This document shows positions 1 through 12,700 of a stretch of DNA of 64,000 nucleotides, in pieces. The first letter of the stretch is position 1. Every line of letters begins with the position of its first letter. The stretch is taken from NCBI RefSeq assembly GCF_000003195.3, contig NC_012873.2:6471894-6535893 (forward strand), in the 5' to 3' direction. Below the pieces are notes generated by a model. That model ran no database searches and had not been told where the DNA came from. It saw nothing but the letters and a program-made list of their open reading frames with translations. Source of the stretch: Sorghum bicolor. Lineage: Eukaryota > Streptophyta > Magnoliopsida > Poales > Poaceae. A program made the position numbers and the translations under genes.

Positions 1-2570
1 CTGGAAAGAGCGCAAGCGACCAAGTATCCGTTGCGAAGAACCAGATGATTCAGAAGCATCAAACATCCAAGCTAGGTAGACCAAAGCGAAGATTGAGCAG
101 AAGCGCAAGCAGGCACAACACAACCAAGAGCAACTCCGATGAGAGAAGTGGGACGGTGGCATAAGTGCTCCAACAAAGCTCGAGGAAGGGGATGATATCT
201 ATAGACGCTAACAATGTTTAATGAAGAGCATGAGAAATTTTGTCCCAAAACCATCCCCAAACGATTTGCATGATGAACAGAAATTTCAACAACACATTCA
301 GGAAGGTAGATGACACATTGTATACAACCGCGGCTCGCCCAAAACATGAAGTCGGATAGAGTTTTAACCCTAAGAAACTGATTGGGTACAGCCGCTGGGG
401 CGTCCCACAGAGAGCCGGTCAAAGGCCCTGACCACCATGAACATCATAAGAGGTGGGATGGTGCAGCCATGCGGCCGTGACACCCCTAGCCGCTAGAAGT
501 AGCCACCACCGACTGGCTTGGGTAGACAGTCCCGAACCACAGACCTGGCCACTAGCACCAGAAGGTGTGGGTAACCAAAGTCCACGGCTGACCCTGACCA
601 GCCGTGCCGCCCTGGAGGCTCGAAGAGAGAAGAGGCAGGCACCGGCCAGCCACATCCGACCGCCAGCGGGTATGCTCCAACTAACTACCAGATCTAGTCA
701 GCACTGGGATAGTGGCCACGACCCAGCCACTAGGACGCACAGGCAACCACCACCCTAGCCAACTCGACCACGGCCAATGCGATCCTGGCTAGCCACCATC
801 AAGGAAGGAGGGGTCTGGCCACGCCACGGTTTGGCTGGGTCATCCCCAGAGGCACAAGCGAGCCACCCCTACCCGGCCACCGCCCCTGCCTACATGGGCA
901 TCCTAGCCCCAACAACACTAGATCTAGCCATGGGTGACCGGGTCCGATCGGCTGATTAGCTCTCGACGTTGGAGATGGAGAGGGAGAGTGGGGAGGTGGA
1001 GGAGTGAAGGAGGAAGAAGGCGAGTCATGGTGGAGAGAGAGAGAGGAAGGAGCGCAAAGGGTGGCCTTTTGAGCTCCCCTAGTGCTCGCTGGTGTCGACG
1101 AGGAGGAGGACTTGGTGGCGCGACGATAGTGGCCGAGCTAGCAAGGACGACTGAGTCTCTATGGTGGGTTGGGGGCCCTTGAGTCGTCCCCGCGAGGAGA
1201 TGGCGCTAGGGAGAGGCTTGGAGGGAAAGTATGTGGGCCGACCTTACTTGCAAGGAGCTAGATCGCACTGTAGGGTCTAGCCGACTTCTAGGTTAGCTAA
1301 AGCCTAAAGTATGTTTGCACATGAACACTTTACCTGTGGGCACGAGTGATGAGCACAATACACAAAAGACACATTGTTGGAGGATCCTTATCAAAAGCGT
1401 GATACCTAAGACATGTTGACGATGTCTCTTGAAACGTGAAACCCCACACGCCCGAGAGGAACCCTGTCAAGACTTGTGGTGGCTATGGGATGCCCTAGCT
1501 GGCCTGACTACTCTAGAGCTTTGTCGTCGTTGACCTGACATGCAACAACAACGAAGAATGGGGAAAAGAAGTAGATAGAAAAGGAGTGGGTCAAAGGTGT
1601 ATTAGATGTGACGACGATTATGTAATTGGATTACCTTAATCGTCCATGATTCTTTAATACATAGAGAGGGTGGCCTTATCCCAACAGTAGCAAACCTTTC
1701 CAAGACGTAATATATCAAAGGAGGGGGATCGGAATCTAGAAAACTAGATTCAAACAGGGATCATCAAAAGACCGATCATCGGATCTTTCGATAAATGTCA
1801 GAACCTCTGATGTGGGGGGAACCTCAGCACCCAAAAGTTTTTTTAGGTACATCGGAACTTTTGATGTATGCACCTTCGTAAGAGCGTAATTTTTTCGTCT
1901 AGATTCTAAATTGAACGTTCCATATATGCTTTTTTTTTAACCCTCTCAACGAGAGAAACGTACACAATGGTAAATTCTATTCTATATTTTTGACGACCTG
2001 GTTGTCAACAATAGGTTAGTTTGCAGTGATCCAATAATGATAACACAAGATCCATATAAACCTCCAATGATGGGCGCTACGAATCACAGGGCCGGGAGAT
2101 TATTATTATATGATATTATCGCACAATTGTCCCGTTGTTCATCCTTTCGGTTCTGCGAGATGGTGTTTCCGTCGCATCAAGTGCCTAAGGAAATACTTAC
2201 AAAACTGCACAATACTGTGGCTGCAGCCAGCTGAAACGAGCAAGCTATCTGTGCTTGGAAACATTATCGACATCTGCACTCGATCTTTTTAGGTGGATTA
2301 TAGCTGTCACCATACTGTAAGAGCAACTCATCATGAAACATTATGCATGCTGAGACTATTAAATACCATGGCCCTCTCTCCTTCACCTCAAATATATAGT
2401 TCGCCGCTAAAATGATGAAAAAGGAAATAATAATGATTCCAAACAACGCAAGTTCGGTGAATATCGCCTTTCTTTCTGCAGTCCCAACACACGTACAGTA
2501 CATGTTATTGAAGGCTACTCCTGTACGTTGTTTCGTCCGTCACTTTCTAAAACCCTACTATTACGTCATA
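1..2570. other. Intergenic, probable decayed repeats
   Basis: I see no supportable gene here. Bases 1-1250 are moderately GC-rich with purine-rich tracts and open frames on both strands that carry no recognisable domain, which is typical of retroelement remains. Bases 1250-2570 become AT-rich and ordinary. The class of element cannot be named from the sequence alone. Confidence 0.4.
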
Positions 2571-2844
2571 CTCCCTTTATTCTTAGTTTTGAGACCTTTC
2601 TTCCAAAATAACTATCGTACCAAAATAACCGTCATTTGCACTTACCAAAAAAAACAACTTTAACTAAATACATATTAAAAAAGTATTAATGTTTATGGTA
2701 CATAATTAGTATTATTGAAAAGATCTTTGAGTCTAAATTTTTAACAGATTATTTAGAGATACAAATATTACGCATTTTCTACGAATCGAGACAAACTTAT
2801 GGCACGAAAAACCAAAAGCGACAATTAATTTGGGACGCAGGGAG
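2571..2844. mobile_element. Stowaway-like MITE
   Basis: A 274-bp AT-rich element begins CTCCCTTTATTC and ends GGGACGCAGGGAG, forming imperfect terminal inverted repeats, and is flanked by TA on both sides. This is the end structure of Tc1/mariner-type Stowaway MITEs, which are common in grass genomes. Confidence 0.7.
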
Positions 2845-4270
2845 TAGTCTACTTATAGTATATCTATAGTAAAAACAATGTATTTAGAAAAGCAAATTAA
2901 ATCGTCTTATCATTTAGGGCAGATGGAGTACTATATTAATAAAAGTATGATATCCAACGCATGATGTCTTTGTGGTTTTTCTTAGCTTGTCAAGGTAATT
3001 ATTTGTTGTCTTATAGTATTTTGTCTATTATACTGTGGACTGAAAGCAAGTACCATATGAAACAACTCCACCCACTAATTAACATTATTGTGCGATTTTC
3101 AATGTTAGTTTCACTGCCCAAGAAATATATCTACACACAACTTATCTCTCTCCTAATTATTTTACTATGAAGTCAGGAAAACGCAATCTTATATATGTGG
3201 CACCGAATTAATGTGGATATACTGCCAACAAGAAGATGCCTTATTGACTACCAGCAGTCAAAAGCCCTGAAAGGGCCTAAGCGCTACTTCAATTTGGGCC
3301 ATTGAACAGCAGCAGATCGATGAGGTTCATTACGCCCAACTGGTACTGTAGCTAATGGGGACACGTGGGCCACTGAACAGCAGCGGATCGATGAGGTTCA
3401 TTACGCCTAACTGGTACTGTGACATGTGTTGCTAAAAAAAAGCTAATGGGGACATGTCATACATCTCTCTTTCAGTCAAGGAGAGGAAGTATGGAAAATT
3501 CCAAATATGGCTAGCTTAATTCAGGATTGGGCTTTCCATCACTGTCCGTCACGTACTCTCCATCTCTAATGGGCAATATGTATCACGGGAACAATTCTCG
3601 CACATCGTCACATCTTCCTTCCTATAGGTACAAATCATGTTATTATTCACATGCACTTGTGTTTGACGACTTAGCGTCATTTTCAATCATTAGAGCTCGA
3701 GCAATTTTTATTATTATACAAAAATATTTAGCTAGAAAATTATAGAGTTCTACTTTGACATCAAGATATTTTCGAACTTTGGCAGCGAGCGCGGCCGGCT
3801 GCCCGGGGTGGCCGGGCGGTGGCTCCGCCATTGTTTTCAATCGAACCACAATGAAAATACACAAACAATTGTGTTTGTCCTCGTCAGTTTTTGCATACAC
3901 TTGTTACTAGATTCATCATGAAAAATATCTTTCTAGTATATAACTTTCACTGTTATATATGTATACTAATGTATCTTTAAAGAAACTTGCAAGCCAAAGT
4001 AACAAACAACTACAGTAACATTTAGAATCAGATCACGAAAGTACTTATTCAACATTTAGGTCTTGTTTGAATATAGTCAGATTAACACGAACCCACATAT
4101 GTTAGGCTGGATTGCAATGAAACTTGAACTAAATTCCACCCCCAATCCACTCAAAACATGTGGATTGAGATGAATCCGACAACAGCTAGGCTATGTGAAT
4201 TGAGATGAATTCGATAACATCTGGTCCTTAGGTGTAACGGCATGATAAAATGCATTTATGTAGTGTTAGT
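2845..4270. other. AT-rich intergenic stretch
   Basis: No gene is visible. The stretch contains a short tandem duplication (listed separately) and a block at about 4066-4225 that looks like a degraded MITE because the text around GTGGATTGAGATGAAT is repeated within it. Confidence 0.4.
3295..3442. repeat. Tandem duplication, unit about 74 bp
   Basis: The text beginning at GGGCCATTGAACAGCAGCAG near 3295 recurs about 74 bp later with a few substitutions, running through the shared stretch GATGAGGTTCATTACGCC and the shared CTGGTACTGT. A third partial echo (GCTAATGGGGACATG) follows at about 3442. It lies in noncoding sequence. Confidence 0.75.
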
Positions 4271-4420
4271 AAAGCCTTGTTTAGATCCAAAAAGTTTTTT
4301 GGATTTTGACACTGTAGCACTTTCGTTTTTATTTGACAAACATTATCTAATCATAGAGTAACTAGGTTTAAAAGATTCGTCTCGCGATTTACAGACAAAT
4401 TGTGCAATTAGTTTCTCCTG
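4271..4420. mobile_element. Tourist-like MITE, truncated
   Basis: The left end reads AAGCCTTGTTTAGATCC and continues through the family core TGTAGCACTTTCG and AAAAGATTCGTCTCGCG. The sequence then stops matching near 4420, so the right half and right terminal repeat are missing. Confidence 0.75.
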
Positions 4421-5246
4421 TAGCTCTTATCAGTGCACTGTGCAAGCCTGAAACTGGGCCATGTCCATGTGGCATGTGGATCTAGGAACGAGGGGCCCAC
4501 TTGTAGACAGAGGCCGGAGCTGGCACACAGGCCTGAGGACAAACGACGGGGAGCGATCCGCCCGCTAGACTCCGCACGGCCCATCACAAACCTTATCCGT
4601 AGGGTGGCTCGCCAATGGGCGGACATGGATTTCCCTGCGTGGGCTGCCTGCAGCCTGGATTTTTGCGCTTACTAGTACCTGTCATCACAGAACAATGAAA
4701 AAAAGAAAAAGAAAAAAAAAAGGAAGGATCACGAGTGCACGACAGGGACGGAGGATCAGTTTACGAGTGGCCTCACATTTATATTTTAATAACCTTAAAA
4801 AAAATTCAGGACCATACCTCTTCTGTACTGTAGCGAGCATGATGCAATGCCAACATCCATGTACGGCCAATCGTTCCACTGTTACATTACAGCTAGTAAC
4901 GTCTCAAATAATGATTCCCGCTAATTACTCTGACGACGACGTGCATGTCGTTGGAATGGAAGGACTAGTTCAAGTGTCCGCACCAGAGACCGGCGGACGG
5001 AACTCTCTCGTCACGTCACGTCACGTACGCACAGTACGTTCCAACAAGCACGTCGTCGCGTACTATGGCAGTCGTCCTCCTCTCCACCACAAAACGAACG
5101 GAGAGCGCCGTGCTTCACGCTCGCTGCGGCGGCGACGACGACGAGGCGGCGGGCGCGCGGAGACCAGACGGACAGCTAGCGCCGCGCGGGGCCGTCGACC
5201 GCAACGTGCCACCGCAGCCGGCGCCAGTTTCCGCGGTGGTAACAAA
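4421..5246. other. Intergenic, no gene supported
   Basis: Open frames exist on both strands between 4695 and 5260, but they are lysine- or arginine-rich low-complexity translations of A-rich and GC-rich tracts with no domain. I see no conserved coding signal. Confidence 0.5.
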
Positions 5247-5441
5247 GGCCTTGTTTAGATAAAAAAAAAAATCTTTTAGATTTGTTTACTATATAATTTT
5301 TGTTTTAATATTTGATAATTATTGTCCGACCACTAGGTTTAAAAAATTCATCATCTAACAAATTATACTAAAAATGTATAATTAAATTATTTTTTATATA
5401 TATTTAATATAAAATTACGATGTGATAGGCTAAATAAGGCC
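5247..5441. mobile_element. Tourist-like MITE, diverged
   Basis: The element starts GGCCTTGTTTAGAT and ends CTAAATAAGGCC, giving matching terminal inverted repeats over about 195 bp. The interior is AT-rich and more decayed than other copies in the window. Confidence 0.75.
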
Positions 5442-6785
5442 TTATATGATCACGAGGTCATGGTTGGGGACGTGTCCCCAACTGGCCTACGGGTACGGGC
5501 CTTGTTGTCCGGAGGGGCCATGCAACCGGACGGACCGTACGCGAGAATCGCGTGCACGCTCTCGTGTAACACGAGTCGGGCGTCACGGTCTGGCACAGGC
5601 TCAACAAGCAGAAGCAGCCAAAACCAACAGGAAGGAGGAGATGAGAGGCATCCAGATCCAGCAGCTGCAGAACCTCCCAGAGTCGCATACCTACGGAACA
5701 GCAACTGAAGCCTCTCCCCACATGTGAATGTGACTCGCCACCTCTAACCTCTCAGCTACCAGAACCAACTGAGGAATTATTTATTACCATTATGAAAGTG
5801 GCAAAAACTTTGACCAACGAAAAAAGTTGGCAAAACTTTGACCACAAACAAACGAAACACGGCCCAACCAAGCAAGTGGCAAAGAAACATGCATGTACTA
5901 TGTACGGTATGTGCGGGTAGAGTAGAGAGGGTTACAGATTAAAAGACAACTTATCCATGCATATATAGTGGTTTGCATGAGGTGAAATGAAATGTTTATT
6001 TAACAATTGTTTGATTCATTAGTCCCTATTACATACTCGTGGGCGTTATCAAGGGCCAAAAATGAGTAGACTGACACAACAAAAGGGGGGGGGGGGGGGG
6101 GGGGGGGGGAAACAAGATTACAACCTAATTGATACCCAACGCGCAGCAAAAGAGAAGATTTGGAGAAATATGCAAATGAATCTGAAAAAAAAAATAAGTA
6201 ATAGTTACATATTCGCTTTTTTTACATCCTTGTGTAAATACTACAGGCTGGGTGGGAATCCTCTCCAGGGAAGGTCAGCTTCGACAATTGTCGAATGTTT
6301 TGGAGTAGAAGTCGGCAGAGGATAATCAGTCTTGCAAATCGCACCGTTAATCACCTTGTAGACAGTAGAGCTGGCGGATATTGCCCGAAGCTGAGGACAT
6401 GTGACAATAAAGAATTTCCAGGTTACTCTCACACAAAACAAACCGGATCAAGAGAAGATTCACATGAAACTGACTATTATCGTTTTTAGCAAATATCATT
6501 TATAACCATTGTGCTAAAAAAAAGTCGCAGGAGCGTGCTGCCAATTCCTTGGAAGGGAAAAAGAAAGAAAAGGAAAGTCGAACAACAGTCCCAGGTATTC
6601 GTTTATATAAAGAGGAAAAAAGGAAAAAAAAGATCTATTCTATGGTATCACATACTGTGCAATGTGCTGACAAGTAATTACTCACTGTATATATCTGTTA
6701 ACCATAACTGGCATAAAATTGTGCAACACCAAAGGTTTCTTAATGTAAACCCACAGTCAGCAAGATCAAATGTAACGACGAGATG
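5442..6785. other. Intergenic region downstream of the TBCCD1-like gene
   Basis: No gene is seen. The part next to 6786 should contain the 3' untranslated region and polyadenylation site of the minus-strand TBCC-domain gene. A long G run is listed separately. Confidence 0.4.
6085..6109. repeat. Poly-G tract, 25 bp
   Basis: An uninterrupted run of 25 G follows AACAAAA. Runs this long slip readily in replication and sequencing, so the exact length is uncertain. Confidence 0.9.
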
Positions 6786-9700
6786 TTAGTATGTACCGTA
6801 TAACCAATCCTTGAACTGAGCATGAAGGGCAGATGCCAATTCCCTTTTCCGATTCTCGTCAAGCTGCAGCTCCCGAATCATCTTTTGGATATCTTCCAGA
6901 GCAGAACGCTGATAATGAATATAACATACTTAGGAACATGTGACCTTTAGGAATACAGCATGGTGAAATATAGAAGTGAACTGTTCCAAATAATGTTTAA
7001 GAAATATATCAAAATTTGTACTATATCTGCAAAACTTTTCTACTACTTTACAGAGAAATATAGAAACAATAATTTCAAACCTCATTCATCTTCTTGGATT
7101 AGGATTGGAGTATAAATTATCAGAATTTACATTAATGTTTATTATTGCCTCTATTCTAAGTCTAACTTACCAAGTCAATAGAAAAACGCACCAATGTCTA
7201 CAACACCGAATTAGTTTCATTAATTCCACCATGGAATATATCTTGATAGTGTATTTATTTGGTATTGTAAATTTTAGTATAGTTTTCCTATAAACTTAGT
7301 CAAAATTAACTAAGTTTGACTTTGGACAAAATTAAAATGACCTACGTTCTGGAATGGACGACGTAGGATGCAATCCATAAAGACAGTGTAGCTATCAGAC
7401 AGAATATATTACACTAAATGAAGAAATTGCCCATGCCATTGTAAATAGAGAGCTGACAGAATCCCCAAGGTATTTTACATTCATGTATTATGAAATGAGT
7501 AAGGCAGCTTGATACCAATTAATATTAGTTTTGAAACAGGAAAACATTTCTGAGAAGCCATTAGAACCTATGCATAAGAAATGTATTATGCTTAGCTCTA
7601 TTAACTTTAGTTACTTAATATACCTTTTTGCTTTGGAATGCTCCATAAATTTCAGGCAGTGGGAAAGGATTGCAGTTTGTAGGCTCTTGCCTTTCATCCC
7701 CAAACCAACTAGGAATCTGCAGAAGAAAAGTTAATCTTTTTATTATTAAAAAAACAGCAGTTATATTAGCTATTAGAAAATGCATCAAATGACAGGTTCA
7801 GCATTACTTAATACTTTTTATTAAAATAGCAGATTTAGCTCTCATGTGTTGTTCGAAAAAAAATAAAAAGAAAACAATGCACCACTTAAAATGTCATTTT
7901 CCAGGTCGAAGCATCAGTGGAGAAAATTGTGATGCATAAATCAAGAACTGACTCAAGTATTCTAGCATGCAATGCAGGTGATTCAAGTTGCCACATTGCA
8001 ATTACTGCATGCAGCTGGCATATTTACAGAATGGACTGAATACTCACCTGCAACAGAAAAGATGAACAAGGCAAGCAATAATGTTTTTCATATCGCATCA
8101 AGAACAGAGAAAAAGAAACTTTAAGGTAGAAGATTTTGGATTTGTGCTTGTGTCTTTTACAGAGCTAAAGCCTAAAGAATTTTTTTAACATACCAAAAAA
8201 TTGGTGAATAGATCAGGATCCAGACATGTTGCTGATTCAGCTTTAACATCTGAAACCCCAGCAGGATGGGACAATGAATCATGTGGATCAACAACTCCCA
8301 ACACAAAAGGTTGGTCCCATTTGTTGACACTGGAATCGACACCCACTTGCGTCATATGATCCTGCAGTTGTGGGTAGCATGTATTGAATGGAGCAACCTG
8401 TTGATACAGATAAGGAAATTTACCATGAGAAAATATTAATTATTAAATACTAATGTATACTGTACACATCACTCAGTTGTCGTTCACACTAATTTAATAT
8501 TTCTATGTACCCTGAGTAGCAAACACTATGTATAATTATTAACTTAGACCTTGTATTTAAGCCATCCATTTAAGAGAAGGGAAATCAACTATTTAAACAT
8601 CACACTCCCTATCACCGCCATTTAAAAGAGCAGAAGGCAAAGGAACAACAGAAACTTACTTGTAATTTATGGTTGTCCCCCAACACAAGAGGTTGGTGAT
8701 TTACTCCTAAGTAGAATATGCACTCACGGCAGTTGGCAATACAAATCCGTTTTGCAGCTGCAATGATATGCACTCTTTCACAATGCTCCACTTTTACTAC
8801 CTAACAGCATAAAAAATTCCAAGTAGACTTGTCAAACATTCGCAGCAGCAACAACAACAAAGCCTTTCAGTCCCAAGCAAGTTGGGGTAGGCTAGAGTAG
8901 AAACCCAACATGAGCCCCTAGTCACACTTGTAAAACATTCACAATAAATAAAAAATATGTTACTAACTATAACTTGCTAAAGTTTTACCAATGCAACTAA
9001 CTACTGGGATAGACTGGGAAGGTAATGAAATAGGAGAGTGGGGGATCAGAGGAGAGCTATAGGAGGACAAAGAGTAGATGGGTTCAGGATTCAATTTCAC
9101 CAGTGTCTCTCGTTGATACAGGTCTTCAACTCTTATAGCAAGGCATGTACTCTGACAAAAGGGGCCACAGGCCATGGTGCATGTGAAAAGCTTAATTCTT
9201 TACAACAAAAAACACCTTGTGCACACTGGTAGGAACACGTCACAAACAACCCAGAAAATCTCCCCACAGCTGATAGGGCCCAGGATCGTGGTCAAAAGAG
9301 GCAGAAGGGTAACAGTTACCTACATCATCTACAACCTATTTCTGCAAGACTGCAACCATAGAGTGGTAGAATCTGATTGCTAGTTTGCTGCAGTCCCATT
9401 CCTTGAGAGCTCAATTTTGTAACTCCTAAACACTCACAACCTTTTGTTGCAACTGGACATCAACTAAAATTTTACAAACCACAACAAATATCCACGGCAA
9501 TGGCAGGTTATCTGCAAAGCTTATAAAAGTACAAAGCAATGAATCATATATGTGAACAAAACCACTGTAGCAAAAAATGGGCAGGTGGCAGATCCATTTC
9601 AGACTTATCATGGAAGCAAGTGAAATCATTCTTAAACAAAATATAGATAAAAATAAAACAGAGTAGCCAGAAAGAAAACTCAATCCACAACAGAAATAGA

Positions 9701-12700
9701 ATTACATGCATACCTTACCAACAGCACCAAGAACAACTGTAGCATCAGAACAGCCATACACAGTAGCATACTTCAGTGGTGCTAATATGTAGATAACAGA
9801 ATCATGGCAGTTCAAAACCTACAAAAAGAGTTTGCAATTTAAGTTATAGATACAGCAAGCATAGTCCTACCTCTGAGGCTTTATAGATACATAGAAATAC
9901 TTAGATTGATTATACAGAAATGAATAAATGACAGCATCAAAACTACTTACATATAACTTTCATTTGTCAGTTTTATGAGTGTATAAGGCCTTGTTTAGTT
10001 CCTTACAAATTTTGCAAAAAATTTCAGATTCTCCGTCACATCGAATCTTGCGGCACATGCATAGAGTATTAAATATAGATAAAAAAAATAACTAATTGCA
10101 CAGTTTGCCTGTAATTTGCGAGACGAATCTTTTGAGCCTAGTTAGTATATGATTGGACAATATTTGTCAAATACAAACGAAAGTGCTACAGTGTTCATTT
10201 TGCAAAAAAAATTGCAACTAAACAAGGCCTGAAAATGAAATAGTCAAAATTTGTGTAGAGGGACCATACCAATGCCCACAGTGACAGTTAAAGAAAATTT
10301 GAGAGAGAAATGCAATCACTCCAAAACTTACAAGACCACAGTTTATATTTATGAATTTTGAAATCCAACTTTGCATATTTGATAGGGATAACACTCCAAA
10401 CTTTGCTAAAGGAGAAAGATTAAAATCTATCAATGACCATTATCAAGAAGTTAGTTATTGGCAACAAACTATCAGTGTACCTTTATTGTCCCTTTGACAT
10501 CAGATGCATGCTTGACAACAGAGGTTTTGGAAAAGCCTTCCACAAACGTTACATTTCTGTAGTACGCAGGATTGGCACTAGGTGTGCTGTTCCGTGGGTG
10601 ACTTGTGTTGGCCTCAGCCATGGTTACATCAAGATCAGACATGGTTTGCAGGTTGCTTTCCTTTGCTGCGGACCTCTCAGCAGAATATTCCAGTGCAGAA
10701 GCTATATTCTGTGACATCCAATCAAGAACCTGAGCAGCAGGGACAGGCGCAGCAGGCATGTCTGGATCTGAGTTTGCAAAAAATGTAGCAGCCTGGCTTA
10801 AGGAAGTTCCTTCTGAGAATTGAACTAGAAATCCAAGGTGCTCAAAAGTCTCCATTGTCAATACCTGCACAAAAAATCAGAAATAACAGTCAACAACTCT
10901 TTAGAGTCAGCATTCTGCAACATAATGGTCTTATCACATGCAGCTTTGCCCAACATTCAAAAGTAAGACACAGTACAGACATCAATATAATCTTTCATGT
11001 GTCCATTTCTAAAAGAATCCCCGCCGACATTTTCTTCAAGGCCCAATTTAAGTTTCTAGGTCAACACCCAAAAAAATACAATTACTTTCAAAACAATATC
11101 CTAAAGGGGCTACAGGACACTAAAAGTGAATACACTCTGGTAGTCTAGTTCGTGACAAACTTATGAGAATACATCGTGTCCATTAAAATATTCACTTCTG
11201 GCTTGGGAGGAGAGAGAACTATGGTGAAATAACACTTATACCCCTGGCCCTTTCTTCTTCCTCCCTCTCCTTCTATTCTTTCTCTTCCCTCCCATTTCTC
11301 TCCCCTTGTGGTGTGAGCACTGGCCAACGGCTGGGGCACCGGCAGCGATGTGCAACCCGAAGGGCTACTCCATCCCCTACGCACCTGTAGGTGGCTGCAA
11401 TTTGGCTGGTGGTGGCCTCAAGCCAGCCAAGGGCAAAGGCAGCACAACCGGAACGGCATGACCGCGGTACGGCGGCAAAGGGGATGTGGGCGGTGGTGCG
11501 GCCTGCGGAGGCGCACATCAGGTGTGCAAGGAAGTGAGGCTCAACCAGGTAGCTCTCGGGGCTAAGCAAGCTCAACCAGGTAGCTCTCGGAGCTAAGCAA
11601 GCGCGGCCATAGGCGAGGTGGCAACCAAATCAGCACGATGCCTCCCAAGCTCGTCGTTGTCATCGTGCTAAACTCGGACAGCAATGGCCACCGCTCGTCG
11701 ACTCAGGGCACACAACGCACCCCCAATCCATGCACACACACACTCGATCCACTAGTGGCCTCTCCCTCATCGACCGCAGAGCACTGCTTCCTCGCCAGCG
11801 CGCTGCACACCTCCATGGTTGTCCGCGTGTGCCCCCACACCTCGCATCTCATGCAGTCACAGCCGCAACCAAGCCCTACATGCAGCCACGCCACATGCTC
11901 AAAGCCTGCACACAACTGTGCCACACGCCTGCTAAAATAAACAGACAAAATGATGCAATGCCATTTGGACTATCACCGTCTGCGTAAAAGATTCACTCCT
12001 TACTCTTTTATTTTTGATTCTAAAGATTAGTTGTAGACATGTCTACCTGTGTGTTGATTTCTTTCATGAAAACTCACAGCATATCTCATATTATACTAGT
12101 GAAGGCCTACATCTTTAAAAAAGTGATAACAGAGCTTTACATGCCATTTACAGGAATCACCCATTTCTATTACTGTCTACTCTAATGTTTAAAGCTATTG
12201 TTTAACCAGCTGTTCATCGTCTCAGCTTTAGCAGGAAAATCAGAAAACAAAACATGCCTGAGCATTTGCTCAGAAGAAATGGTGGCATACCAGCGAATCG
12301 TCACCCTCACCCTCAACAGAATCTGCCAAGAGAGTAAGAATATTCGCCATATGCTTTTGCAGATAGGACAACTGATGAATTTCTTCATCAGCTTGAGAAG
12401 GCATAAAACGACGGCTGTTACTGCGAACAAGCTGCAAAACAATATAAATTGGAACAATTAAAGGCAGATCAAAGGTGATTTTAAAATTATAGACAATCTA
12501 ACCACTTGAAATGGAAGATGCCAGTGCAGATAAAACTGACTAGGGCTACAGCCAATAACAAAGAAGTAAATGAAGGCTTGTTTGGCAAAGCTCCCAGTGC
12601 AGCTCCTAGGTTAAACCATATTATACAGAAGATTGTATGAAGTGATTCTCTGAAATGAAACAAGGACTGGGGGCTGAAAAATAAGTTTCTCCTGATTCAC

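Noticed and set aside
1..1260. Open frames near the left edge, including a 116-residue minus-strand frame
   Set aside because: No recognised domain, and the surrounding sequence looks like decayed retroelement; I could not confirm an element class or a gene.
4695..5258. Plus-strand open frame of 187 residues
   Set aside because: It runs through an A-rich tract, a plain stretch and a GC-rich tract without any domain or consistent codon use, and reaches the edge of a Tourist MITE.
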